Of a DNA stretch of 64,000 bases, positions 26,649-34,357 are shown in pieces. Under the pieces are notes generated by a model. The model had not been told where the DNA came from. It saw only the letters and a program-made list of their open reading frames with translations, and did no database searches. The stretch comes from DATAES01 sp036493595 (GTDB taxonomy: Bacteria > Actinomycetota > Acidimicrobiia > Acidimicrobiales > JACDCH01): NCBI GenBank assembly GCA_036493595.1, contig DASXPN010000072.1, positions 6,040-70,039 of the forward strand, written 5' to 3'. Each line of letters opens with the position of its first letter. The first letter of the stretch is position 1. The translations under genes were made by a program, and so were the position numbers.

Positions 26649-27464
26649 ATGACCCTGCCTGCTCCCGCCAGTGACCGAACCGCGATCGTGACCGGTGCCT
26701 CTTCGGGTATCGGCGAGCAACTGGCACGCGCCTTGGCAGCCCGCGGCTACGGGGTAACTCTTGTCGCCCGTCGCGAGGACCGACTGAGGAAGCTGGCCGG
26801 CGACTTGTCGAAGTCGCACAACGTGCGGGTCGAAGTGATCGCGGCCGACTTGACCGACCAGAGCGCGCGCGAGGACCTCGTCAAGGCGGTCGCCGGCCTC
26901 GGGTTGACCGTCGACGTCCTCGTCAACAACGCGGGGTTCAGCACGACCGGTCGCGTCGAACAGGCCGACGTGGACCGTGAGCTCGCCATGATCCGCACGA
27001 ACGTCGAGGCTGTCGTCCACCTGTGCAGCCTGGTGATCCCCGGCATGGTCGAACGGCGGCGCGGTGCCGTGCTGAACGTCGCCTCGACCGCGGCTTTCCA
27101 GCCCCTTCCCGGACAGGCCGGCTACGGCGCGACCAAGGCGTTCGTCCTGTCGTATGGCCAAGCACGCGCCGCAGAGCTCCGCCGGTCCGGCGTGACGCTG
27201 ACGACGTTGTGCCCGGGGCCGGTCCAGACCGGATTCGCCGAGGCCGCGGGGATGGACGAGGAAGAGGCGGAGGGATCGCTGCCGAAGTTCATGTGGGTGT
27301 CCGCCGACGACGTCGCCAAGGCGGGGTTGGACGGTCTCGACAAGGGCCGCACGGTGGTGATCCCGGGTATGCCGAATCGAGTGCTGGCCGGGGTCGCGCA
27401 GGTGACGCCGCGGCGGATCATCCTGCCGATCGTGGCGCGGCAACACCCGTCGTTGAAGAACTGA
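26649..27464 (+). CDS. Short-chain dehydrogenase/reductase
   Basis: This 271-residue classical SDR has TGASSGIG (15-22) for NAD(P), NNAG in VLVNNAGFST, and catalytic Ser and YGATKAF (Tyr/Lys). A basic residue after the glycine loop (ARRED) favours NADPH. It is close to the DltE/YqjQ-like branch often labelled fatty acyl or 3-oxoacyl reductase, but the substrate is not clear. It follows the GNAT gene by 25 bases. Confidence 0.88.
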   Translation: MTLPAPASDRTAIVTGASSGIGEQLARALAARGYGVTLVARREDRLRKLAGDLSKSHNVRVEVIAADLTDQSAREDLVKAVAGLGLTVDVLVNNAGFSTTGRVEQADVDRELAMIRTNVEAVVHLCSLVIPGMVERRRGAVLNVASTAAFQPLPGQAGYGATKAFVLSYGQARAAELRRSGVTLTTLCPGPVQTGFAEAAGMDEEEAEGSLPKFMWVSADDVAKAGLDGLDKGRTVVIPGMPNRVLAGVAQVTPRRIILPIVARQHPSLKN

Positions 27465-27475
27465 ATCCGGTCGCG

Positions 27476-29314
27476 CTATGCCGGAGTGACCACTCCGACA
27501 GTGTCGACGTGAGCGCCTCCATCGAAGTCGCCGGGGACGGGACGGTCGACGGGCCCGCCGTAGAAGATGTCGAGGTTGGGAGGACCGCCGTTGAGCGAGT
27601 TCCGCAAGTAGAAGTGGTTGAACGCGTACACGCCGATGGTGTCGCCTCCGGCGCCGTCCCAGTTGCCGGCGAGCGGGATCGAGCCCGGTCCGCCGTAGAA
27701 GATGTCGATGTCGGGCGAGCCGGGCATGTTGTTGTTGCGCAGGTAGAAGTGATTGAACTCGTACGTTCCGATCGTGTCCTCCCCGTCTTTGTTCCAGTCG
27801 CCGACGACGACTGCGTCTCCGGGTGTGCCGTAGTGCACGGAGATGTCGGGCGCGCCGGCGGTATTGCTGTTGCGCAGGAAGAAGTGCCCGAGTTCGAACA
27901 CCCCGATCGAGTCGCCTTCCTTGCCGTCCCAGTTGCCGCACACGGGTACGTCGCCCGGAGTCCCGTACGCGATCGTGGCGAACGGTGGCCCACCGTTGAA
28001 GTCGTTCCACAGGTACCACGTGCCGTCGACGAAGACGCCCGGAGTGTCGGTTCCGTTGCCGTCCCAGTCACAGGCCACCGACTGCCCGATTGAGCCGACG
28101 GCCGCTTGGATCGTGGGCGGTCCCGGCGTGTTGGTGGTGCGCAGGTTCCAGGACTGCTCGCGAGCGATCCGACCGAGCACGCCGCTGTTGTGCGCCAGGT
28201 AGAGCAGGGCACCACCTGGTGTCGTGAGGAGGTCGACGGGACCGTCGACGCCGTTCAACGGCACGAACGGCGACACCTGCTTGGTCGCAACGTCCATGCG
28301 ACGGATCCAACCGCTGCACAGGTCAGCGAAGAAGTAGTCGCCCACATAGTCCGCTCCGAAGGCAGGCGACACGGGGTTGTAGAAGGTCGCACCCGCGATC
28401 GCGCACCCCGTCGTGTCACTCGTGCCGTGCCCGTAGAAGAACACGGGCGTTGTGAATGCCGGGTTGCTGGTGGGACCTTCGGTCGTCGGCCAGCCGAAAT
28501 TCAAACCGTCTCGGAAGCCCTCGTCGATCTCCTCGAAGGTGGATTGGCCGACGTCGTTGATGTACAGGCGCCCTGTGCCCGGCTGGAACGCGAACGTGAA
28601 CGGGTTGCGCAGCCCATAGGCCCACACACGCTGGTCCGCGCCTGCCGTGCTGAAGAACGGATTGGTGCTCGGCGCCGCGCCCGAGGTCGGGTCGACACGA
28701 AGGATCTTGCCGAACGGGTTGTCGAGTTGCTGTGAGCGGGGCGGATTCGCGTTCTCGCCGACACCGATGAGGAGTGTCCCGTCTGGTGCGAAGTGGATCG
28801 CGCCACCGTTGTGGTTGGTGGCCGAGCTGAGCGGTGGTAGGTCGACGACCACGTGCTCGCTGCCCGGCACCGCGACGTCGCCGTTGGCCGTGAACCGGCT
28901 GACCCGGTTGTGGGCCGGCGATCCCGGCACGGTGTAGTGCACGTACACGAACGGACGTCCGGGGAAGCCTGGGTCGACCGTGACTCCGATGAGGCCGCGC
29001 TCACCTGAGGAGTCGACGCTGAGCTTCACGAAGGGCTGCGGAAGCAGCGCGCCGCCCTCCACAACCCGGAGCGCACCGGATTGCTCGGCGACCAGCACCC
29101 GACCGTCGGGCAACATGGCCATGGACGTCGGTCCGTTCAGGCCGCTGATGGTCGTGTCGGTGAAGCCGCCGGGTACCGGTGCGGCACTGGCCGGTCGTTG
29201 GGTCGCCGTCAGCGTGACGGCGACGGAGATCAGTACCACCACAACGACTCCAGCAGCTCGAAACGTGCGGTGCGCGTCACTCCCAGTGAGGGGCATGGCC
29301 CAAAGATGGCACAC
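27476..29314 (-). CDS. Secreted PQQ-type sugar (sorbosone) dehydrogenase with C-terminal repeats
   Basis: The frame is 612 residues from GTG 29314, which has GGTGA five bases upstream; ATG 29296 is an alternative start (606 residues). A signal peptide ends near ASA|APVPGG. Residues of about 50-390 form a soluble glucose/sorbosone dehydrogenase beta-propeller: MLPDGRVLVAEQSG, YVHYTVPG, HNGGAIHFAPDG, WAYGLRNPF and WPTTEGP. The tail holds four to five units of about 46 residues, each with a WDG.G.DTIGVYE..HFYLRN core, resembling VCBS/FG-GAP-like surface repeats. It should oxidise sugars or polyols outside the cell. It converges with the SDR gene. Confidence 0.85.
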   Translation of the reverse strand: MCHLWAMPLTGSDAHRTFRAAGVVVVVLISVAVTLTATQRPASAAPVPGGFTDTTISGLNGPTSMAMLPDGRVLVAEQSGALRVVEGGALLPQPFVKLSVDSSGERGLIGVTVDPGFPGRPFVYVHYTVPGSPAHNRVSRFTANGDVAVPGSEHVVVDLPPLSSATNHNGGAIHFAPDGTLLIGVGENANPPRSQQLDNPFGKILRVDPTSGAAPSTNPFFSTAGADQRVWAYGLRNPFTFAFQPGTGRLYINDVGQSTFEEIDEGFRDGLNFGWPTTEGPTSNPAFTTPVFFYGHGTSDTTGCAIAGATFYNPVSPAFGADYVGDYFFADLCSGWIRRMDVATKQVSPFVPLNGVDGPVDLLTTPGGALLYLAHNSGVLGRIAREQSWNLRTTNTPGPPTIQAAVGSIGQSVACDWDGNGTDTPGVFVDGTWYLWNDFNGGPPFATIAYGTPGDVPVCGNWDGKEGDSIGVFELGHFFLRNSNTAGAPDISVHYGTPGDAVVVGDWNKDGEDTIGTYEFNHFYLRNNNMPGSPDIDIFYGGPGSIPLAGNWDGAGGDTIGVYAFNHFYLRNSLNGGPPNLDIFYGGPVDRPVPGDFDGGAHVDTVGVVTPA

Positions 29315-29344
29315 CCGTCACCAGGATGGGCGCCGGCGTCGCGA

Positions 29345-30283
29345 TCAGTTCGTGAGCACGAGCTTGCCGAGCTTGCCGCCGGCGGCGAAGCGCTCGTAGG
29401 CCGCCACCGCGTCCGCCATCGCGAACGTCTCCGCGACGGGCACGCGCACACGGCCGTCGGCGAGCAGCGGGATGACGTGACGCTCGATCCGGCGGGCGGC
29501 CAACGCCTTGTCCTCGAGTGATCGCGTCCGCAGGGCCGACCCGTGGATGCGCGCCCGCTTCTGCATGAGGCCGAGCAGGTTCAGCTCGATGGACGAACCG
29601 CCGCCCAAACCGATGATCGAGATTCGTCCACCGGATGCGAGGGCGTCGATGTTGGCCGGGAAGTTGGGCGCGCCGACGAGCTCGAGGATGACGTCGAACG
29701 GTCCGTGGTCGGTGAACTCGTCGGGGGCGACGGCAATGGCCCCGAACGCCGACACCGCGTCGCGGAGCGACTCGCTGCGCACGGTGGCGACGACCGATGC
29801 GCCAGCGGCCACTGCGAGCTGCACGCCGGCGAGGCCGACACCGCCGGCGCCACCGTGCACGCACACCCGCTCGCCCATGCCGAGCCCGCACTGCGAGAAC
29901 AGCGCATCGTGCGCAGTCGTGAACACCTCCGGGAAGCCGCCCGCTTCGGACCAACCGACAGTGTCGGGGATCGCGATCGCGTGTCGTTCCGGGACGAGCG
30001 CGAGCTCGGCCTGCGCGCCTCCACCGACCACCGCCATCACTCGATCGCCCGGCGCGAACGTGCGGACGTTCTCACCGATCGCGATCACCTCACCCGCGAG
30101 CTCGAGGCCGGGGATGTCCGGCGGGCTTCCGGGCGGCGCGGGATAGAAGCCGGCCCGTTGCATCAGGTCCGCACTGTTGAGCCCCGCGGCGCGTACGGCG
30201 ACGAGCAACTCACCGTGCCCGGGCTCCGGGTCGGGGTGCTCGCGCCACTCGAGCGCGCCGTCGGCGACGGTGACGGCGCGCAC
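29345..30283 (-). CDS. Zinc-free quinone oxidoreductase / MDR-family alcohol dehydrogenase
   Basis: This 312-residue protein is a medium-chain reductase with AGLNSADLMQRAGFYP near the N-terminus and GGAGGVGLAGVQLAVAAGA as the NADPH fold, and lacks zinc-ligand cysteines. This fits the quinone oxidoreductase/PIG3-like branch. The start GTG at 30283 shares one base with the stop of the citrate synthase gene (TAGTG), so the genes are coupled. A longer in-frame extension lies inside citrate synthase and was rejected. Physiological substrate unknown. Confidence 0.87.
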   Translation of the reverse strand: MRAVTVADGALEWREHPDPEPGHGELLVAVRAAGLNSADLMQRAGFYPAPPGSPPDIPGLELAGEVIAIGENVRTFAPGDRVMAVVGGGAQAELALVPERHAIAIPDTVGWSEAGGFPEVFTTAHDALFSQCGLGMGERVCVHGGAGGVGLAGVQLAVAAGASVVATVRSESLRDAVSAFGAIAVAPDEFTDHGPFDVILELVGAPNFPANIDALASGGRISIIGLGGGSSIELNLLGLMQKRARIHGSALRTRSLEDKALAARRIERHVIPLLADGRVRVPVAETFAMADAVAAYERFAAGGKLGKLVLTN

Positions 30284-31554
30284 TACCTCTGATCGATCGG
30301 TACGTAGTCGCGGGCTTGGGTGCCGATGTAGAGCTGGCGCGGGCGAGCGATGCGCGAGTCCTGTTCGAGCAGCTCTTCCCAGTGCGCGAGCCAACCCGTC
30401 GTGCGGGGGATGGCGAACAGCACGGGGAACATGTCGATCGGGAAGCTCATCGCTTGGTAGATGAGACCGGAGTAGAAGTCGACGTTCGGGTACAGCTTGC
30501 GGCTCGTGAAGTACTCGTCGTTCAGTGCCACTTCTTCGAGCTTCAGCGCGATGTCGAGCAGCGGGTTCTTGCCGGTGACGGCGAAGACCTCCTCCGCCGT
30601 CTTCTTGATGATCGTCGCCCGTGGGTCGTAGTTCTTGTAGACGCGGTGGCCGAAGCCCTGCAGGCGGCCGCCGGTGCCTTCCTTCACGCTCTTCACGAAC
30701 GCGTCGACGTTGTCGATCGATCCGATCTCGGTGAGCATGCGCACCACTTGCTCGTTGGCGCCGCCGTGGCGAGGGCCGTACAGCGCGGCGCACGCGGCGG
30801 CGCAAGCGGTGTACGGGTCCGCATGGGCGGAGCCCACCACGCGCATGGCCGTGGTCGAGCAGTTCTGCTCATGGTCGGCGTGCAGGATGAACAACACGTC
30901 GAGCGCCTTCGCCAGCACCGGGTCGCGCCACGGCACGTTCTCGAGCGGCTCGAACATCATCCGCAGGAAGTTGGCCTCGAACGACATCGAGTTGTCCGGA
31001 TACACGAATGGCATGCCGACGAAGAATCGGTGGGCGCACGCCGCGATGGTCGGCATCTTCGCGATCAGCCGCACGACCTGCGAGTGACGGATCGCCGCGT
31101 CGTCGATCTGCTTGGCCTCGGGGTAGAAGGTCGACATGGCCGCGACCGCGGAAACCAGCATGCCCATCGGATGAGCGTCGTAGTGGAAGCCCTCCATGAA
31201 GCGCTTGCGCATGTTCTCGTGGATGAACGTGTGGAACGTGATCTCGTGGCGCCAGGCGTCGGCCTGTTGCTGCGTCGGCAGCTCACCGTGGATCAACAGA
31301 TAGGCGACCTCGAGGTACGTCGAATGCTCCGCCAGCTGTTCGATCGGGTAGCCGCGGTAGCGCAGGATCCCGGCGTCGCCGTCGAGCTCGGTGATGGCGC
31401 TCGAGCACGCCGCGGTGGTCATGAACGCCGGGTCGTAGAACCACGTGTTCGGCAACAGCTTGCGCCATTCGGTGGCGTCGACACCGCCGTTGACGATGGG
31501 GATCTCGATGGAGTCGCCCGTACGGTTGTCGGTGATCGTGATGCTCTCAGCCAC
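30283..31554 (-). CDS. gltA: Citrate synthase
   Basis: This 423-residue type II citrate synthase has the active-site histidines in HADHEQNCST and GPRHGGANEQ, and GFGHRVYKNYDPRA carries the late His/Arg region. The N-terminal beta-rich extension (MAESITITDNRTGDSIEIP) is typical of the hexameric bacterial type. It catalyses oxaloacetate plus acetyl-CoA to citrate. It follows a small unknown gene by nine bases and overlaps the oxidoreductase gene by one base. Confidence 0.95.
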   Translation of the reverse strand: MAESITITDNRTGDSIEIPIVNGGVDATEWRKLLPNTWFYDPAFMTTAACSSAITELDGDAGILRYRGYPIEQLAEHSTYLEVAYLLIHGELPTQQQADAWRHEITFHTFIHENMRKRFMEGFHYDAHPMGMLVSAVAAMSTFYPEAKQIDDAAIRHSQVVRLIAKMPTIAACAHRFFVGMPFVYPDNSMSFEANFLRMMFEPLENVPWRDPVLAKALDVLFILHADHEQNCSTTAMRVVGSAHADPYTACAAACAALYGPRHGGANEQVVRMLTEIGSIDNVDAFVKSVKEGTGGRLQGFGHRVYKNYDPRATIIKKTAEEVFAVTGKNPLLDIALKLEEVALNDEYFTSRKLYPNVDFYSGLIYQAMSFPIDMFPVLFAIPRTTGWLAHWEELLEQDSRIARPRQLYIGTQARDYVPIDQR

Positions 31555-31563
31555 GACCGGAAT

Positions 31564-31848
31564 CTACTGGGGAACGACGATGGGCGTGCCCGCGAGGTGG
31601 TCGGGGATGGTCCGGTTGATCGTGTCGATCACTTGGGCGAACACGCGCTCCGCGTGATCGTGCTCGTCGAAGTTCATGCTGATCACACCGCCGTTGGCAA
31701 GGTTGATCTCCATGCGTCGCTGGCCGCTGTTCATCGAGCCGGTGAGCTTCACATAGGCGATGTGCGCGGCATTGATCACGACCATGTTGAGCTCGGCCGC
31801 GTTACCGAGATTGAGGTTGACCGTCCGGTTCGCATCCCCCTCGGACAT
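31564..31848 (-). CDS. Small unknown protein between carboxyltransferase and citrate synthase
   Basis: This 94-residue protein is not recognised. It is rich in beta-type sequence (NRTVNLNLGNAAELNMVVIN, then RRMEINLANGGVISMNFDEH) with no membrane span or signal peptide. It ends nine bases before citrate synthase and starts ten bases after the carboxyltransferase gene, which indicates a real co-transcribed gene. A small regulatory or structural fold, such as a PH-like barrel, is only a guess. Confidence 0.7.
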   Translation of the reverse strand: MSEGDANRTVNLNLGNAAELNMVVINAAHIAYVKLTGSMNSGQRRMEINLANGGVISMNFDEHDHAERVFAQVIDTINRTIPDHLAGTPIVVPQ

Positions 31849-31858
31849 ACGGCGAACC

Positions 31859-33217
31859 CTACAGGGGGGTGTTGTCGTGGCGTCTCCCGGCGAGACGTTC
31901 CTGCTTCGAATCGAGTGTCTCGAGGGCGTTCGCGATCTCGCGCCGGGTGTCCGCGGGATCGATCACCGCGTCGACGGATCCCCGCTCGGAGGCCCGCCAG
32001 GGGTTGAGAAACGCGTCCTCGTACGCGAGCTCCGCTTCGGCGCGCTCGTCGGGCGTCGCTCGCCGGTGCAGGATCTCGACCGCGCCCTTTGCACCCATCA
32101 CCGCGACCTCGGCGCTCGGCCACGCGAGGTAGAGGTCGCTGCCCATCGGCCGTGAGTCCATGACGATGTACGCACCGCCGTACGCCTTGCGCAAGACGAT
32201 GGCGATCCTCGGCACGGTGGCACGCGCGTACGCGAACGCCATCTGCGCGCCGTGGCGGATGATGCCGCGCCATTCGAGGTCCTTGCCGGGGTAGAAGCCG
32301 GACGTGTCGATCAAGGTCACGAGGGGGAGGTTGAACGCGTCACAGAACGCGACGAAGCGCGCGCCCTTCTGTGACGCGGCGATGTCGAGCGTGCCGGCGA
32401 TCGTCTGCGGTTGGTTGGCGAGGAAGCCGGCGGGCCGGCCGTCGACCGACGCGAACGCGGTCACGAGGTTGCCCGCCCACGAGGCGCGCAGCTCGATCAT
32501 CTCGCCGTCGTCGGCGATCGAGCGGATCGCGTCGCGGACGTCGTAGCTGCCGTGACTCGCCGCGGGCACGAGATCACGCAGCTCGGGCGTGGCTCGATCG
32601 GCCGGATCGCTGGTCGGGCGAATGGGAGGCCGCTCGTCGACGTGCGCGGGGAGGTAGTCGAGAAGATCGGTGATGGCGTCGAGCGCCTCGTCGGCATCGG
32701 CGGCCACGAGCGCGGCGAGACCGGTGAGGGCGGCGTGGACAGCCGTGCCACCGAGCTCGTCGGGATCGACGGCCACGCCCGTGATTTCCATCACCATGCG
32801 CGGCCCGCTGACGAACGCGTATGCATCGGTGGTCATGACGACGTGGTCGGCGAGCCCGAGCAACAGCGCGGGCCCCGAGACCGCGGGTCCGGCGGCCACC
32901 ATCAGGATCGGGACGACACCCGAGCACTCGGTGATGGCGCGCGCCGCTCGGCCCCACCCGAAGGTGGCGGCCAGCCCTGCGCCGACGTCGGCGCCACTCG
33001 ACGCCATGGACACGATCAACGGAAGCCGCGACGCAAGCGCGTGACGGGCGGCGTCGGCCAAGGTCTCGCCGTCTTCAGGAGTCAGCGCACCCTTGCGAAC
33101 AGACGGATCGCAGCGGGCGAGTATCACGTCGTGGTCACCGAGGCGCGTGCGCCGCGCGTCGACCGCTCCGGGTGTCCCGCCGCGCAGTCGGATATCGGAC
33201 GGTCTTCGATCCGCCAT
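31859..33217 (-). CDS. Acyl-CoA carboxylase carboxyltransferase (beta-like) protein
   Basis: This 452-residue carboxyltransferase of the crotonase superfamily has GLADHVVMTTDAYAFVSGPRM in the N-half and NLPLVTLIDTSGFYPGKDLEW and AYGGAYIVMDSR in the C-half, the usual acyl-CoA oxyanion and biotin-side motifs. It is shorter than typical AccD-type proteins (about 500-530 residues), because the N-terminal part is trimmed. It would carboxylate an acyl-CoA together with a biotin subunit that is not in the window. It is four bases from the LysR gene. Confidence 0.82.
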   Translation of the reverse strand: MADRRPSDIRLRGGTPGAVDARRTRLGDHDVILARCDPSVRKGALTPEDGETLADAARHALASRLPLIVSMASSGADVGAGLAATFGWGRAARAITECSGVVPILMVAAGPAVSGPALLLGLADHVVMTTDAYAFVSGPRMVMEITGVAVDPDELGGTAVHAALTGLAALVAADADEALDAITDLLDYLPAHVDERPPIRPTSDPADRATPELRDLVPAASHGSYDVRDAIRSIADDGEMIELRASWAGNLVTAFASVDGRPAGFLANQPQTIAGTLDIAASQKGARFVAFCDAFNLPLVTLIDTSGFYPGKDLEWRGIIRHGAQMAFAYARATVPRIAIVLRKAYGGAYIVMDSRPMGSDLYLAWPSAEVAVMGAKGAVEILHRRATPDERAEAELAYEDAFLNPWRASERGSVDAVIDPADTRREIANALETLDSKQERLAGRRHDNTPL

Positions 33218-33221
33218 GTGC

Positions 33222-34142
33222 TCACGTGCTCGATTTCATCGGGCGGATGCCGGGCTGACCCGCGGCCTCTTCGGCGACGACGCTGCGCAACGTGTCGGCA
33301 ATGGCGCGGGCAGGTGCCGACGGCAGGCCACGGCGACGCCGGATCAACCCGACCGACCGTCCGGTGAGCCCGTCGACCGCGACGACCTTCCATCCCCCGC
33401 GCAACCATCGGGGCGCAGCCGAGGCGGGAAGCACCGCCGCGCCGAAGCCCTCGAACGCGAGTGACGCGACGAGTCGCATGCCATCGACCTCGGCCTTCGC
33501 CCGCAACGTCACCCCGGCCTTCGCCGCCTGTACTTCGAGGTCGTCGCGGAACACGGTGCCCGGTGGCTCGAGCAGCAGGTCGTGCTCCGCGAGCTCCGCG
33601 AACGTCACGCGGTCGCGCTCCGCGAGGGGATGGTCGGTCGGCGCGATCACGAGCAGATCCTCCTCGAACAATTGCTCCGACTCGACATCGGGGTCATGTA
33701 CGGGAAGGGCGACGACGGCGAGGTCGAGCTGACCGGTGTGGACTTGGGGCAGCAACGATGTCGTGGTCGCGTCCACCACTACGACTCGAACCCTCGGGTA
33801 GCGCGCCGCCATCGACTCGAGGAGCGGCGGTACGAGCCAGCGGGCGGTCGTGCCGATCACACCGATGCGAACCACGCCGGCGATCTCGTCGTGTACCGCG
33901 GCGACGTCGGCGACGAGTGCCTCGAGCTCGCGCTGTACACGGGTCGCCCGCTGCACGACGACCACTCCCGCATCGGTCAGCGTGCTCGTGGTGCGGTCGA
34001 TGAGGGTGACCCCGAGCTCGCGCTCGAGCCGGGCCACGTGAGTCGAGATGTTGGACTGCACCGTGTGCAGCGCCCGGGCCGCCGAGGAGAACGACTTGTG
34101 CTCGGCGACCGCAACCAGAGCGTTGAGCTGGCGTAGATCCAT
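33222..34142 (-). CDS. LysR-family transcriptional regulator
   Basis: This 306-residue LTTR has the winged helix in LNALVAVAEHKSFSSAARAL through VQSNISTHVARLERELGVTL, followed by a periplasmic-binding-like effector domain. Unusually for LysR, it is not divergent from its likely targets. It is the first gene of a same-strand run with carboxyltransferase, a small protein, citrate synthase and an oxidoreductase. Autoregulation from the gap before 34142, shared with the 6C RNA promoter, is plausible. Confidence 0.9.
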   Translation of the reverse strand: MDLRQLNALVAVAEHKSFSSAARALHTVQSNISTHVARLERELGVTLIDRTTSTLTDAGVVVVQRATRVQRELEALVADVAAVHDEIAGVVRIGVIGTTARWLVPPLLESMAARYPRVRVVVVDATTTSLLPQVHTGQLDLAVVALPVHDPDVESEQLFEEDLLVIAPTDHPLAERDRVTFAELAEHDLLLEPPGTVFRDDLEVQAAKAGVTLRAKAEVDGMRLVASLAFEGFGAAVLPASAAPRWLRGGWKVVAVDGLTGRSVGLIRRRRGLPSAPARAIADTLRSVVAEEAAGQPGIRPMKSST

Positions 34143-34176
34143 CGCCCCGCATGATGGCAGCTATCGGTTAGAACTG

Positions 34177-34206
34177 TTGGACAGATTGCCGGCTGCGGGA
34201 GATGAT
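34177..34206 (+). promoter_or_regulatory. Probable promoter of the 6C RNA
   Basis: TTGGAC (34177-34182) resembles a -35 box and GATGAT (34201-34206) a -10 box, 18 bases apart. Transcription would begin near 34212, just ahead of the first C-loop hairpin. The boxes are judged by eye and the match is moderate. Confidence 0.45.
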
Positions 34207-34338
34207 GACTCGCACAAGACGCCGAGCGTCGCGACTCTCCCCCCGAGTCCCGCTCGTGCACGGTCGAAAAGCGGCAACCCCCCGCCGCCTCGGCCTTCGA
34301 AAGGGACCGGCACCCCCCGCCGGTCCCTTTCACTTTTT
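34207..34338 (+). ncRNA. 6C small RNA with three C6-loop hairpins
   Basis: Three hairpins follow one another, each with six consecutive C in its loop: GACTC/GAGTC (34233-34249), GCGGC/GCCGC (34271-34288), and a 12-pair stem AAAGGGACCGGC/GCCGGTCCCTTT (34300-34330) that also acts as terminator. Two hairpins with C6 loops define the actinobacterial 6C RNA motif, and the known examples end in a rho-independent terminator. The known RNA is C-loop rich and acts by pairing with G-rich mRNA in mycobacteria. In Mycobacterium tuberculosis the 6C RNA lies beside a HAD-IB hydrolase gene (Rv3661), as here. The exact 5' end, about 34212, is inferred. Confidence 0.85.
34300..34338 (+). terminator. Rho-independent terminator of the 6C RNA
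   Basis: A perfect 12-base-pair stem with loop ACCCCCC is followed by CACTTTTT. It is the strongest intrinsic terminator I see in the window. It ends only about 20 bases before the ATG of the HAD-PlsC gene. Confidence 0.9.
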
Positions 34339-34357
34339 CCCGGGCTACGGTGCCGGC

